Shown here: positions 7,397 through 13,825 of the stretch, piece after piece
How the letters are laid out: each line of letters starts with the position of its first letter
Numbering within the stretch: position 1 is the stretch's first letter
IMG/VR virus record: IMGVR_UViG_3300025655_000330
Location: 1 to 22,055 of that record
Direction: 5' to 3' (one strand)
Length of the DNA: 22,055 nt
Origin: a virus
Program-made: the position numbers and the translations under genes
The notes under the pieces: generated by a model
Database searches by the model: none
What the model saw: only the letters and a program-made list of their open reading frames with translations
Told to the model about the DNA's origin: nothing

Positions 7397-7437
7397 GCGC
7401 GCTTGATTCCCCATCAAAGACACTGAATCAAGCGCGC
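7397..7437 (+). terminator. 13-bp perfect hairpin at operon end
   Basis: GCGCGCTTGATTC (7397-7409) pairs perfectly with GAATCAAGCGCGC (7425-7437) around a 15-nt loop, starting 6 nt after the membrane-protein stop codon. No T-run follows on the forward strand, while an A-rich stretch precedes it, so it would resemble an intrinsic terminator only for reverse transcription. It may instead be a Rho-type or mRNA-stabilising end. Confidence 0.5.
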
Positions 7438-7519
7438 AATCTCTAACTCAACAACAAGGAGTAGTGATACACTCTCTACCCTGATCTATCGATTATATGA
7501 CATAAAACAGTAATGTGAA

Positions 7520-7981
7520 ATGAAAATGATAAAATCAAAACAGATACACGCACGTCTTAAACAAGCTCAGGCACTCGCTGAGTTATCTTCATGTACGCGA
7601 CGCAAAGTAGGCGCCCTCATCATTGATCCGGTGACTTTATCCGTTGTGGCGGATGGATACAACGGCCCACCGCGCAAAGGCCCGGATCTATGTGGTGGGG
7701 ATGGATGCCTACGAGATCAACTCAAGATCGAGAGTGGAGACCAACCCGCGATCGGTTGCTATCACGCCGAACAAAACGCAATATACAACGCGGCACGACA
7801 CGGAGCCAGCACTCAAGGCACTGTGATGATTTGCACTACTGCACCATGTTTGAATTGTGCACGGGCCATTTATCATGCAGGCATCAAGACGCTGTATATA
7901 CCCAATGAATCATACACGAGCTCAGAAGGCGTTGAATTTCTCGAAGAATATAGAGTGATGACGTTTAATATATTACCGTAG
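7520..7981 (+). CDS. Deoxycytidylate (dCMP) deaminase
   Basis: A 153-residue zinc-dependent deaminase converting dCMP to dUMP, the substrate for ThyX. Zinc and catalytic residues are in HAE (H82, E84) and PCLNC (C110, C113); C25-TRRKVGA and GYNGPPRK (46-53) are typical of phage and ComEB-type dCMP deaminases. The Cys58/Cys63 pair may bind a second zinc, as in T4-type enzymes. The start ATG has a weak ribosome site; a second ATG lies two codons later. The last codons form one arm of a perfect palindrome (7965-7993), and the 3' end is duplicated downstream (8063-8135). Confidence 0.92.
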   Translation: MKMIKSKQIHARLKQAQALAELSSCTRRKVGALIIDPVTLSVVADGYNGPPRKGPDLCGGDGCLRDQLKIESGDQPAIGCYHAEQNAIYNAARHGASTQGTVMICTTAPCLNCARAIYHAGIKTLYIPNESYTSSEGVEFLEEYRVMTFNILP

Positions 7982-7993
7982 GTAATATATTAA
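7965..7993. repeat. Perfect 13-bp AT-rich palindrome over the deaminase stop codon
   Basis: Arms 7965-7977 and 7981-7993 (TTAATATATTACC and its complement) flank a 3-nt GTA centre. The stop codon TAG lies at the centre. The same palindrome is repeated at 8119-8147 in the duplicated copy. It could be a protein-binding site or a hairpin at the mRNA end; the T-poor 3' flank argues against a standard terminator. Confidence 0.7.
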
Positions 7994-8023
7994 TTTGAAG
8001 AGTTTGTCAAGATGGATGTAAAA

Positions 8024-8625
8024 GGTGTGTCACTTGCAAAAACAAAGTGGCACACATCATGGATCATACACGAGCTCAGAAGGCGTTGGATTTTTCGCAG
8101 AATATAGAGTGATAACGTTTAATATATTACCGTAGGTAATATATTAATTTGAAGAGTTTGTCAAGATGGATGTAAAAGGTGTGTCACTTTGTGCCGTAGG
8201 TGTGTCACTTTGTAAATAAAAGTGGCACACCTTAACTCTATGATATGTAAAAGCTTTTTTTTTCGGTGTGTCACTTGCAAAAACAAAGTGGCACACCTTA
8301 ACTCTATGATATGTAAAGGAAAAAGGACAAGGTGTGTCACTTTATACTCTTTTTTTAATTCTTTACGTGAGAAAAAACAAAAGCGCGCCATGTGCTTATG
8401 ATATTGCATAAGGAAACAGAGGAAAAGTATATACATATATATATAAGGAATAGGGAAAAAACGCGCTAAAGTGACACACCTTGTTATTTTATCCATATAT
8501 ATCATAAGGTTAAGGTGTGCCACTTGCAAAAACCAAAGTGACACACCTTTTTTAATTATTTATATTTATCATAAGGTTAAGGTGTGCCACTTTAAGTGAC
8601 ACAAAGTGACACAAAGTGACACACC
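8024..8625. repeat. Array of 13-bp elements (GGTGTGTCACTTT), many as 33-bp inverted pairs
   Basis: Forward copies of GGTGTG(T/C)CACTT start at 8024, 8178, 8199, 8265, 8331, 8514 and 8581. Reverse copies AAAGTG(A/G)CACACC start at 8044, 8219, 8285, 8468, 8535 and 8613, with shortened ones at 8594 and 8603. Pairs at 8024-8056, 8199-8231, 8265-8297 and 8514-8547 are palindromes of 33-34 bp with an A-rich 8-9 nt centre. The elements at 8199, 8265 and 8331 are exactly 66 bp apart and carry a shared tail (CTTAACTCTATGATATGTAA). The flanks are strongly AT-rich, including a TATATATATA stretch near 8431-8442. This 660-bp region has no credible gene. It is a candidate replication origin (iterons plus AT-rich DNA) or multi-site operator upstream of the VRR-NUC gene. 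Confidence 0.8.
8063..8135 (+). pseudogene. Duplicated 3' fragment of the dCMP deaminase gene
   Basis: The frame encodes SYTSSEGVGFFAEYRVITF-type sequence ending in the same stop as the intact gene. All four differences from the parent change an amino acid (E to G, L to F, E to A, M to I), as expected of an unselected copy. It has no start of its own and none of the catalytic residues. Confidence 0.75.
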
Positions 8626-8642
8626 TCAAAAAAAGGAGCAAT

Positions 8643-9038
8643 ATGATCACCGAAGCAGAGATCCAAAAAGAGTTAGCCCTGATACTCGATGATGCGAATC
8701 TATTGTGGACAGCCACCGCCAACGGAGGCAAGCGAGACAAGAGGACAGCCGCAAGCTTGAAGGCACAAGGTCTCAAACCCGGCGTGCCTGATATCTTGAT
8801 CTTTACCCCCCCACCTTCAGGGATCGGCAGCGGGATGGCTATTGAGCTGAAACGAGATCAGGCAGCAGGCAAACAGCGCGGGCGCTTATCCCCACATCAG
8901 CGGATATGGCTCGAAGAGTTGAGATCACTAGGATGGAGAGCGGAGGTCGCCTATGGGCTCAATCATGCTCTTGAGATTCTTGCTAGTGCGGGCTATATTC
9001 TTCACTCTCACTCGACACAAAAAAAAGGAGATATATGA
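8643..9038 (+). CDS. VRR-NUC domain nuclease
   Basis: A 131-residue protein matching VRR-NUC nucleases of the PD-(D/E)XK superfamily. It shows the GKRDKRTAASLKAQGLKPGVPDILIF segment in two parts (about 30-56), with Asp in PGVPD as a metal ligand, then AIELKRD (E-x-K core, about 68-74) and SPHQRIWLEEL (about 86-96). Stand-alone phage VRR-NUC proteins are thought to be structure-specific DNA nucleases, possibly resolving junctions before packaging. The ATG at 8643 has an A7-GGAG ribosome site 4 nt upstream. An upstream GTG at 8616 lies in the repeat array and is less likely. It overlaps the next gene at 9035. Confidence 0.85.
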   Translation: MITEAEIQKELALILDDANLLWTATANGGKRDKRTAASLKAQGLKPGVPDILIFTPPPSGIGSGMAIELKRDQAAGKQRGRLSPHQRIWLEELRSLGWRAEVAYGLNHALEILASAGYILHSHSTQKKGDI

Positions 9039-9511
9039 TCATCCCTGTCACGATTGAAAGACTCATCAGTTTGCTATGTGCTATCAGTGTACACGCGAGC
9101 GCGTTAGAGACATCTAGTGAATCAGCACGTGAACGCTACCTGAGAACCAGCGCACCCAAAGCACACCGTGTATGCCGCCTAGTAGCTCACAGAGCTCATG
9201 AACACGGCCTAGACATCTATGAGGTGATCGCAGTCAGTCAACATGAGACACGACACCGTACTGATCTCGTGGGCTCATCAGGCGAGCGCGGACCGCTGCA
9301 AGCCATCCCTAAATATTGGAAACGAAAGAGCGACCGAGACGCAATAGATAGCGGTCTCAGAGCGTGGAGCTACTACCGAGCGCGCAGTACATCGACACAA
9401 GAAGCCGCAGGGAAATTTAACGGATCAGGATCAAAAAGCCGTTACGCGCGCGAAGTCGCGGAACACGCGGAGATGCTCAGAGAGAAGACATCATGGATGA
9501 TCGCACGATAA
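9035..9511 (+). CDS. Lytic transglycosylase-like (SLT/lysozyme fold) protein
   Basis: A 158-residue protein with an N-terminal hydrophobic stretch (about 9-24, LISLLCAISVHASA) that looks like a signal peptide. An SLT-type domain follows: VIAVSQHETRH places the catalytic Glu at residue 71, SSGERGPLQAIPKYW at 81-95 is the GExGPxQ motif, and AAGKFNGSG near 132-140 matches the NxG region. It would cleave peptidoglycan during lysis or entry. It starts in an ATGA overlap with the nuclease, after an A8-GGAG ribosome site, and overlaps the next gene by 19 bp. No holin or spanin is next to it in this operon. Confidence 0.8.
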   Translation: MIIPVTIERLISLLCAISVHASALETSSESARERYLRTSAPKAHRVCRLVAHRAHEHGLDIYEVIAVSQHETRHRTDLVGSSGERGPLQAIPKYWKRKSDRDAIDSGLRAWSYYRARSTSTQEAAGKFNGSGSKSRYAREVAEHAEMLREKTSWMIAR

Positions 9512-10617
9512 CACCCCAACGAAGTGAAGAGCTCTTTGATGAGATCAAGAAGATCAAAGGCGCAACGAGAGCGCATCAAGCAATTTGGCAGAGACTTTTG
9601 ACGGCGCAATGGTACGAGGCGCTTGAGCTCGCAAGAGCTAACAGCCTCACAGGCGTAAAGACAGCGCGAGGGCTCAGTCTCATGATGATTGAGATCTATC
9701 GAGCTAGAAAAAATAACACAGCGCGGCTCACTCAGCTCTCTAGCTATATCGAGGACATGACCCACGAAGCTGAGAGCGGGCTCAATATCCGTGAGATCTT
9801 CTCTGAGCTCGCTGATCAGTGGGGATTGATCTCTGAGCCTGATCAGGAAAAGTATAGGGAGACAAGGCGACAGAAGAAGATCAAAGAAGAGAGCGAGGAA
9901 GCTCTAAAACGGTCTTGCGCGACACGCCACCCCACGCCCCTCACACGCACGCGCGAGGAGAGCCCCGCGCCCCCCGAACCGCGCGCACTTGAGCGGGTGA
10001 TCATCGCGCCCGCTTCAGATCCATATTATAGACATCAAGCGCTTGTTGATCTCGCTCAGGAGATCGCGCGGGAGCTCCCTCCGCCCACGCTACCTGATCA
10101 CACTATCGGGAAGGCTTTCACAGGTCGCGCCCCTGCAGACACACGCGCCGAATGGATCAGCTATATTGATCAAGTGGCGCGCAGGTGGCCGGGACCCTTT
10201 AACGCGCAAGACCTCGCAAAGATCACAGGCGCGCCGGTTCGGTGGACACACCAGCTCATAGGTGAGTGGAAGGCGCTATTAGAGAGGGGGATCACAGAAG
10301 AGCAGCGGCGCTCAATGGCCCTCTCACTAGGAGCAGAGGCTGAGGCTATAGCGCGTGAAGCACTAGCGTTAGTGCAGAGCTCAGGAGATGAGCGGATCAA
10401 GGCCGGAGGACTAAAGCTCGCTCTTGATGCACTAGCGCGCCGGCAGAGCCTCATAGGCGCCGACAAGATAGCGCTAGAGGCGCGCATCGAAGTGAGCCAA
10501 GGGAGTTGGACAGAGCACGCAGCAGCAGCAGGATTGACAGGTGATGAGCTCAGGCAGATAGGCGACATAGCAAGCCGCGCTTTAAGTAGACGTGCAGATG
10601 ATGACGATAACGAGTAA
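9493..10617 (+). CDS. Helix-turn-helix phage protein, possible terminase small subunit
   Basis: A 374-residue protein of unclear family. Residues 1-125 are helical with a basic tail (RRQKKIKEE). A Pro/Arg-rich linker (about 145-168) follows. The C-terminal half has a helix-turn-helix-like segment (FNAQDLAKITGAPVRWTHQLI, in two parts at 236-256) and a helical region (about 298-323) with GDERIKAGGLKLALDAL, which resembles the oligomerisation part of small terminase subunits. The tail is acidic (DDDDNE). If correct it would recognise the packaging site for the large terminase at 16024, though the two are 6 kb apart with a reverse-strand block between them, which is unusual. A transcription regulator is the alternative. 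Confidence 0.5.
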   Translation: MDDRTITPQRSEELFDEIKKIKGATRAHQAIWQRLLTAQWYEALELARANSLTGVKTARGLSLMMIEIYRARKNNTARLTQLSSYIEDMTHEAESGLNIREIFSELADQWGLISEPDQEKYRETRRQKKIKEESEEALKRSCATRHPTPLTRTREESPAPPEPRALERVIIAPASDPYYRHQALVDLAQEIARELPPPTLPDHTIGKAFTGRAPADTRAEWISYIDQVARRWPGPFNAQDLAKITGAPVRWTHQLIGEWKALLERGITEEQRRSMALSLGAEAEAIAREALALVQSSGDERIKAGGLKLALDALARRQSLIGADKIALEARIEVSQGSWTEHAAAAGLTGDELRQIGDIASRALSRRADDDDNE

Positions 10618-10663
10618 AGCCCTAAAAACAGGCATCTTTTAAACCTCTAAAAAAAATAAAATC

Positions 10664-10698
10664 CTAACATTCGATAATGGAGAATTACCGAAGGTTAG
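10664..10698. promoter_or_regulatory. Imperfect 35-bp inverted repeat before the AT-hook gene
   Basis: CTAAC/GTTAG, TTCG/CGAA and TAAT/ATTA pair around a GGAGA centre with two single mismatches, giving 13 paired positions out of 15. It ends 18 bp before the ATG at 10717 inside an AT-rich stretch (10640-10716). It is a candidate operator or leader hairpin for that gene. Confidence 0.5.
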
Positions 10699-10716
10699 AA
10701 AAGCAGAGAAAAAAAA

Positions 10717-11142
10717 ATGAAACAAGGCAGAGGAAGACCGCGCAAAGCGCAGACGCAGACACCAGACGAGAGACGCGCATATATGCGCACCTACACCACG
10801 ACAGCGAAATACCGAGCGGAGCGGAGAGAGTACGAGCGCAGACAACGCGCCGAAGAGACACCATCGGAGCGCGAAGAAAGACTCGAATACAGACGCTATA
10901 TTGAAAAGCTCAAACGCGAAGAGGAGACACCATCGGAGCGCGAAGAAAGACTCATAAAACAACGTGCGTACAAAAAAGCGCGGAGAGAAGCCCTCACACC
11001 CACCGAGCGCGAAGAAACACTACGAAAAGAGCGTGAATATAAAAAAGCGCGAAGAGACGCGGAGACACCCACCGAGCGCGAAGAGCGCAAAAAAAAGCAG
11101 CGTGAATACCTTAGAGCTTATCGAGCGCGGCGAAAAGATTAA
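10717..11142 (+). CDS. AT-hook plus STPR-like 23-residue repeat protein
   Basis: A 141-residue, very basic protein. Residues 4-10 (GRGRPRK) form a canonical AT-hook core, which binds the minor groove of AT-rich DNA. A degenerate repeat unit (15-47, TPDERRAYMRTY) is followed by exact 23-residue units at 48-70, 71-93 and 94-116 and a final one at 117-141. Each unit begins TP(S/T)ERE(E)RL or a close variant and ends in a basic helix. This period and consensus resemble STPR repeats, a DNA-binding module described in silkworm FMBP-1. The combination suggests a DNA architectural or regulatory protein, possibly acting on the inverted repeat just upstream. It is related to the proteins at 3711 and 4275. 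Its 3' end overlaps the convergent methyltransferase gene by 32 bp. Confidence 0.8.
   Translation: MKQGRGRPRKAQTQTPDERRAYMRTYTTTAKYRAERREYERRQRAEETPSEREERLEYRRYIEKLKREEETPSEREERLIKQRAYKKARREALTPTEREETLRKEREYKKARRDAETPTEREERKKKQREYLRAYRARRKD
10858..11139 (+). repeat. 69-bp tandem coding repeats (about 4 units)
   Basis: Units begin at 10858, 10927, 10996 and 11065. The first two share an identical 30-bp stretch around the TPSEREERL codons (10855-10884 and 10924-10953), showing recent duplication. The later units have diverged but keep the period. Confidence 0.85.
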
Positions 11143-12184
11143 GCTGATCACCGATCTTTGTTTCCTCACTCTTGGCCTCATGAGTCCAATGAGCTAAACG
11201 AGCGCGCGCGATCTCTACATACTCCGGTTCTCGCTCGATACCAACCACGCGAAAACCCTCTGACACACACGCACAGAGCGTAGACCCTGACCCCGCGAAT
11301 GGATCAAGAATCAATCCATTAGGTGGAGTGATCAAGCGCACTAGGTAACGCATGAGATCGAGAGGTTTGACTGTTGGATGAGTGTTTGCGCGTGGGGTAT
11401 GCTCGAAACCCACTGAGCCCGCTAAACCCGCCTCACGTTCAGTCTTACTTGCTTTCGCACAATAAAAGAAACGTTGCTTGTCACTCAATAAGTCAGCAAT
11501 CTCTTCATCAAGTATCACGTTTGAAGGCCATCGACCTACACACTCACTCGCTTGTGCATCTTGTGGCATACCCCTTTCAGATAAACCTAATGAGTTACCC
11601 CCTGCTTTGTTGCGGGCCCGAGGGTTGACTCTAGCATCATCACCAACACGGCAAGCATCAATGTTGATTACCCCTGTTCCATGCTCAAGTACATTGTCTG
11701 CAACTGTGGATTCAAAGGGCTTGCGTATCAATATGACGGGTTCATAAGCAGGCTTTAACGCTGTACCCCAGCCCGCCCACTGTGCATCACCTGTTGACTT
11801 TTCAACGTTGTGTGACTTTGGGAAACCTGATCCATAGAGCCACTGTAGAGTATCACGTATCTCAAAACCCGCTAATCGTAGCGAGATACTCATGAGATCT
11901 TGAGTACGCGAGCTTGCAAAAACAAGCGCGTGACCTCCGGGCTTGAGCACACGTAGCACCTCGTGCCACAGCTCAGGAGGTGGCACCCACGCATCCCAAC
12001 TCTTGTCCATGAAACCGCGCCCCTTCGGTGTCCACGTCTCACCGCATGACCAAGCGCGCAGACACTCTGCTACGATCTTAGGCGACGTGTCACCAAGACC
12101 ATAAGGGGGGTCAGTGACCACCGCGTCAACTGAACACTCTTCCATAGTCTTTAGAACTTCAATGCTGTCACCATGTAAAATCAT
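11111..12184 (-). CDS. Site-specific DNA methyltransferase (N6-adenine or N4-cytosine, beta type)
   Basis: A 357-residue member of the N6/N4 methyltransferase family. The catalytic motif DPPY is at residues 25-28 and the SAM-binding motif DPFAGSGST at about 294-302. This order (catalytic motif first) is that of the beta class. HPTVKPLDLMRYLV before the SAM motif and VVGIEREPEYVEIARARL after it are typical. Target-recognition residues lie in the variable middle (about 150-265). I chose the ATG at 12184, which has GGAGG 4 nt upstream; a GTG one codon earlier sits too close to it. That ATG overlaps the stop of the preceding reverse-strand gene by 1 nt. The target base and site are not deducible from sequence alone. 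Confidence 0.9.
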   Translation of the reverse strand: MILHGDSIEVLKTMEECSVDAVVTDPPYGLGDTSPKIVAECLRAWSCGETWTPKGRGFMDKSWDAWVPPPELWHEVLRVLKPGGHALVFASSRTQDLMSISLRLAGFEIRDTLQWLYGSGFPKSHNVEKSTGDAQWAGWGTALKPAYEPVILIRKPFESTVADNVLEHGTGVINIDACRVGDDARVNPRARNKAGGNSLGLSERGMPQDAQASECVGRWPSNVILDEEIADLLSDKQRFFYCAKASKTEREAGLAGSVGFEHTPRANTHPTVKPLDLMRYLVRLITPPNGLILDPFAGSGSTLCACVSEGFRVVGIEREPEYVEIARARLAHWTHEAKSEETKIGDQLNLFAALDKL

Positions 12185-12537
12185 CACACCTCCAACGAGT
12201 CAAGCGCAGTGATAATAGCCATTTGAGCAAGATGACGCATCGGCAACCGTCGCGCACAAGCGAGATCATATAGATACTGATCTACCCACTTGGCGACGCG
12301 AAAGGTGGTTGCTCTCCCCATCGTGAGTGTTGGCAGTGTTGCACCTTCCTCGATCAGCACTAACCCGCGAACGAGAAGGACACGGGCGACAGCAGAATCG
12401 GAACGGCACGCGCTAGACGCGATCTCAGGTATCTCATGAGCGCGCTCCCACATGGGATGATCACAAGGCAGTAACACTGCAATGTTGGCGCTCGCTTGCG
12501 AGACATTATCTTTTATTCGTTTCTGTAAACTATTCAT
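12184..12537 (-). CDS. Hypothetical protein, possible ribbon-helix-helix tail
   Basis: A 117-residue protein not matching a family I know. The C-terminal 50 residues, with TLTMGRATTFRVAKWVDQYL and then LACARRLPMRHLAQMAI, look like a short strand followed by two helices, as in ribbon-helix-helix DNA-binding proteins; this is a weak inference. The chosen start (MNSLQKRIK) overlaps the end of the upstream gene by 8 bp. A longer frame from 12576 is open but lies inside that gene. It is directly followed by the DNA methyltransferase, so it may belong to its control or specificity. Confidence 0.55.
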   Translation of the reverse strand: MNSLQKRIKDNVSQASANIAVLLPCDHPMWERAHEIPEIASSACRSDSAVARVLLVRGLVLIEEGATLPTLTMGRATTFRVAKWVDQYLYDLACARRLPMRHLAQMAIITALDSLEV

Positions 12538-12808
12538 CGTGCAGCTCCAAAGCGCGCCGATACCCTTCTTGAGCACCTACGATAGAACACCACCGCTCAC
12601 CATCACGATAAGAGACAGCGCGAGTAGCGGGCCAATTCAGCGCACGGACTTTCTTTGGCATGGGGAGACGATGAATGGACACAGCACAGCGCTCTAAATC
12701 AGTGATGGGAGACGCGAGCCAAGTTAAAAAAAAGCCAATGATGAGGATAGATGCACTAATGCACACCACGAGCGCGAAGAGATCATGTTTCAGGCGTCGA
12801 TCTAACAT
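12530..12808 (-). CDS. Small single-pass membrane protein
   Basis: A 92-residue protein with a short basic N-terminus (MLDRRLKHD) and one hydrophobic helix at about 10-32 (LFALVVCISASILIIGFFL). A soluble basic domain with WPATRAVSYRDGERW follows. The basic N-terminus and single helix suggest an inner-membrane protein with its tail outside, or an uncleaved signal. It overlaps both neighbours by a few bases (ATG inside the end of the upstream gene). The family is unknown. Confidence 0.6.
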   Translation of the reverse strand: MLDRRLKHDLFALVVCISASILIIGFFLTWLASPITDLERCAVSIHRLPMPKKVRALNWPATRAVSYRDGERWCSIVGAQEGYRRALELHDE

Positions 12809-13320
12809 CGTTTTAATTCCTTCCTAATATCGAAGTCAAATAATCGGTTCTCCTCACGCTCATGATCTGATATTTCACGATCAGTATCTTGAGACATCAG
12901 ATCATAGATAGGATCGAGCGAGAGCATGATATGACGACCACAAGGCGCCCATGCCGACCCGCGCCAAATCTTTGATAATGCGATCTCGCTCTCTAAGTCC
13001 CCTCGATTATCGCGTAAAAACTCGATCCACTTACACTCGACGCTATCATATATATCAGAGACATAGATCACCAAGTCATCACGCAAACGATCAGAGAGTG
13101 CAATGACAGAGCGCTCAATGACAGCTTGCTGAGATGGTGAACGGTGACCATCAAGAATCAATTCACCAGCGCGGACAGTGAGAGCGTGAGGCGAAACGTC
13201 CCAAGACCATTTTCGCCCACCGATCAGGTACGCAATAGCATCGACAAAAGCGGAGCGCGCGTTCATTTCATCTTGATACGTCTCGGCGTACACTTTCAGA
13301 GCTCCATTGATTGTTTTCAT
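12802..13320 (-). CDS. Hypothetical protein
   Basis: A 172-residue soluble protein without a recognised domain. It has a Trp-containing segment (GGRKWSWDVSPHALTVRAGELILDG in parts, about 34-58), a helical middle (SQQAVIERSVIALSDRLRDDL) and an acidic/charged C-terminus. The start overlaps the upstream stop as ATGA and its own end overlaps the next gene by 7 bp, so it is part of one reverse-strand operon running towards the methyltransferase. No function can be suggested. Confidence 0.6.
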   Translation of the reverse strand: MKTINGALKVYAETYQDEMNARSAFVDAIAYLIGGRKWSWDVSPHALTVRAGELILDGHRSPSQQAVIERSVIALSDRLRDDLVIYVSDIYDSVECKWIEFLRDNRGDLESEIALSKIWRGSAWAPCGRHIMLSLDPIYDLMSQDTDREISDHEREENRLFDFDIRKELKRC

Positions 13321-13535
13321 TTGGCGGCACCTCGGCGAGCGCGAGCAACAAACGCGACAGCGCGGACAGCACCACGAGCGAGCGAGAAGTGGTTAATGGG
13401 CTCAGAGATCTTTTCAACGAGATCGACAGCGTTAAGCGCGCGTTGCTCAAGATCAGTGATTGATAATGAGGTCGGCTCATCTAAAATGATAGGTTTGAGA
13501 TCATACTGAGTAGGGTATTTATCAGAGAGACACAT
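13317..13535 (-). CDS. Hypothetical small protein with conserved leader
   Basis: A 72-residue protein. The N-terminal half is neutral to acidic (LKPIILDEPTSLSITDLEQ), and the C-terminus is Ala/Arg-rich (ARGAVRAVAFVARARRGAAK) and basic. No family was recognised. The start follows the AACTCAC-AAGGATCTC leader shared by five genes in this block, with the AAGGA core 6 nt before the ATG. It is followed by an ATGA overlap. Confidence 0.55.
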   Translation of the reverse strand: MCLSDKYPTQYDLKPIILDEPTSLSITDLEQRALNAVDLVEKISEPINHFSLARGAVRAVAFVARARRGAAK

Positions 13536-13553
13536 GAGAGATCCTTGTGAGTT
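13536..13553 (-). promoter_or_regulatory. Conserved gene-boundary leader, copy 1
   Basis: Reads AACTCACAAGGATCTCTC on the reverse strand, ending at the ATG of the 13317-13535 gene. AAGGA is the likely ribosome site. Confidence 0.75.
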
Positions 13554-13562
13554 GGAGTAAAT

Positions 13563-13796
13563 TTAAAGATTGACGATCAACCAATCAAGCTTTCCAAAGA
13601 GATCGGAGTTTATGTTGTCGAGGGAGTGATAAGCCTCGGCATCTTGACGCTCGAAAGCGTCATGGAGTTGTATGATATTGTTTTTAATTTGTTTAATGAG
13701 ATCATCAATTTCCGGGGTAGTTGCATCGAGAGCGTTTATCCATTCATTGAGCACGAGAGAGGGACGATCTAATTCTTCTTTAGTTACGAAGTCCAT
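13563..13796 (-). CDS. Hypothetical small acidic helical protein
   Basis: A 77-residue protein starting MDFVTKEELDRPSL, chosen because the shared leader lies directly upstream. A longer open frame to 13892 would run through the leader and part of the next gene. The product is acidic, with a likely long helix (TPEIDDLIKQIKNNIIQL, then HDAFERQDAEAYHSLDNI). No family was recognised. It has the size and charge of many phage accessory or inhibitor proteins, but nothing specific supports that. Confidence 0.55.
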   Translation of the reverse strand: MDFVTKEELDRPSLVLNEWINALDATTPEIDDLIKQIKNNIIQLHDAFERQDAEAYHSLDNINSDLFGKLDWLIVNL

Positions 13797-13799
13797 GAT

Positions 13800-13819
13800 G
13801 AGAGATCCTTGTGTGAGTT
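13800..13819 (-). promoter_or_regulatory. Conserved gene-boundary leader, copy 2
   Basis: Reads AACTCACACAAGGATCTCTC on the reverse strand before the 13563-13796 gene. It has an extra AC dinucleotide compared with copies 1 and 5. Confidence 0.75.
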
Positions 13820-13825
13820 TAAAAT

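Larger units (their letters stand above)
7909..8189 (+). repeat. 154-bp-period tandem duplication
   Basis: 7909-8035 and 8063-8189 are 127-bp copies offset by exactly 154 bp. I count four differences, all within the part encoding the deaminase C-terminus. The roughly 70 bp from the palindrome through the first GGTGTGTCACTT element are identical between copies. Confidence 0.85.

Noticed and set aside
7443-7481. Leader-like AACTCAACAACAAGGAG followed by a short GTG frame
   Set aside because: It resembles the reverse-block leader, but the frame ends after six codons and the similarity is only partial.
8161-8544. 127-codon reverse-strand open frame in the repeat array
   Set aside because: Its product simply repeats the translated 13-bp elements and their shared flanks, and it has no ribosome site; it is a by-product of the repeats.
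8024-8625. Possible CRISPR array
   Set aside because: Repeats are only 13 bp, occur in both orientations, spacers are irregular and partly repeated, and there are no cas genes.
10170-10568. 132-codon reverse frame, Ser/Ala-rich
   Set aside because: It is a shadow of the Ala/Arg-rich C-terminal half of the 9493 gene; no ribosome site or family features.
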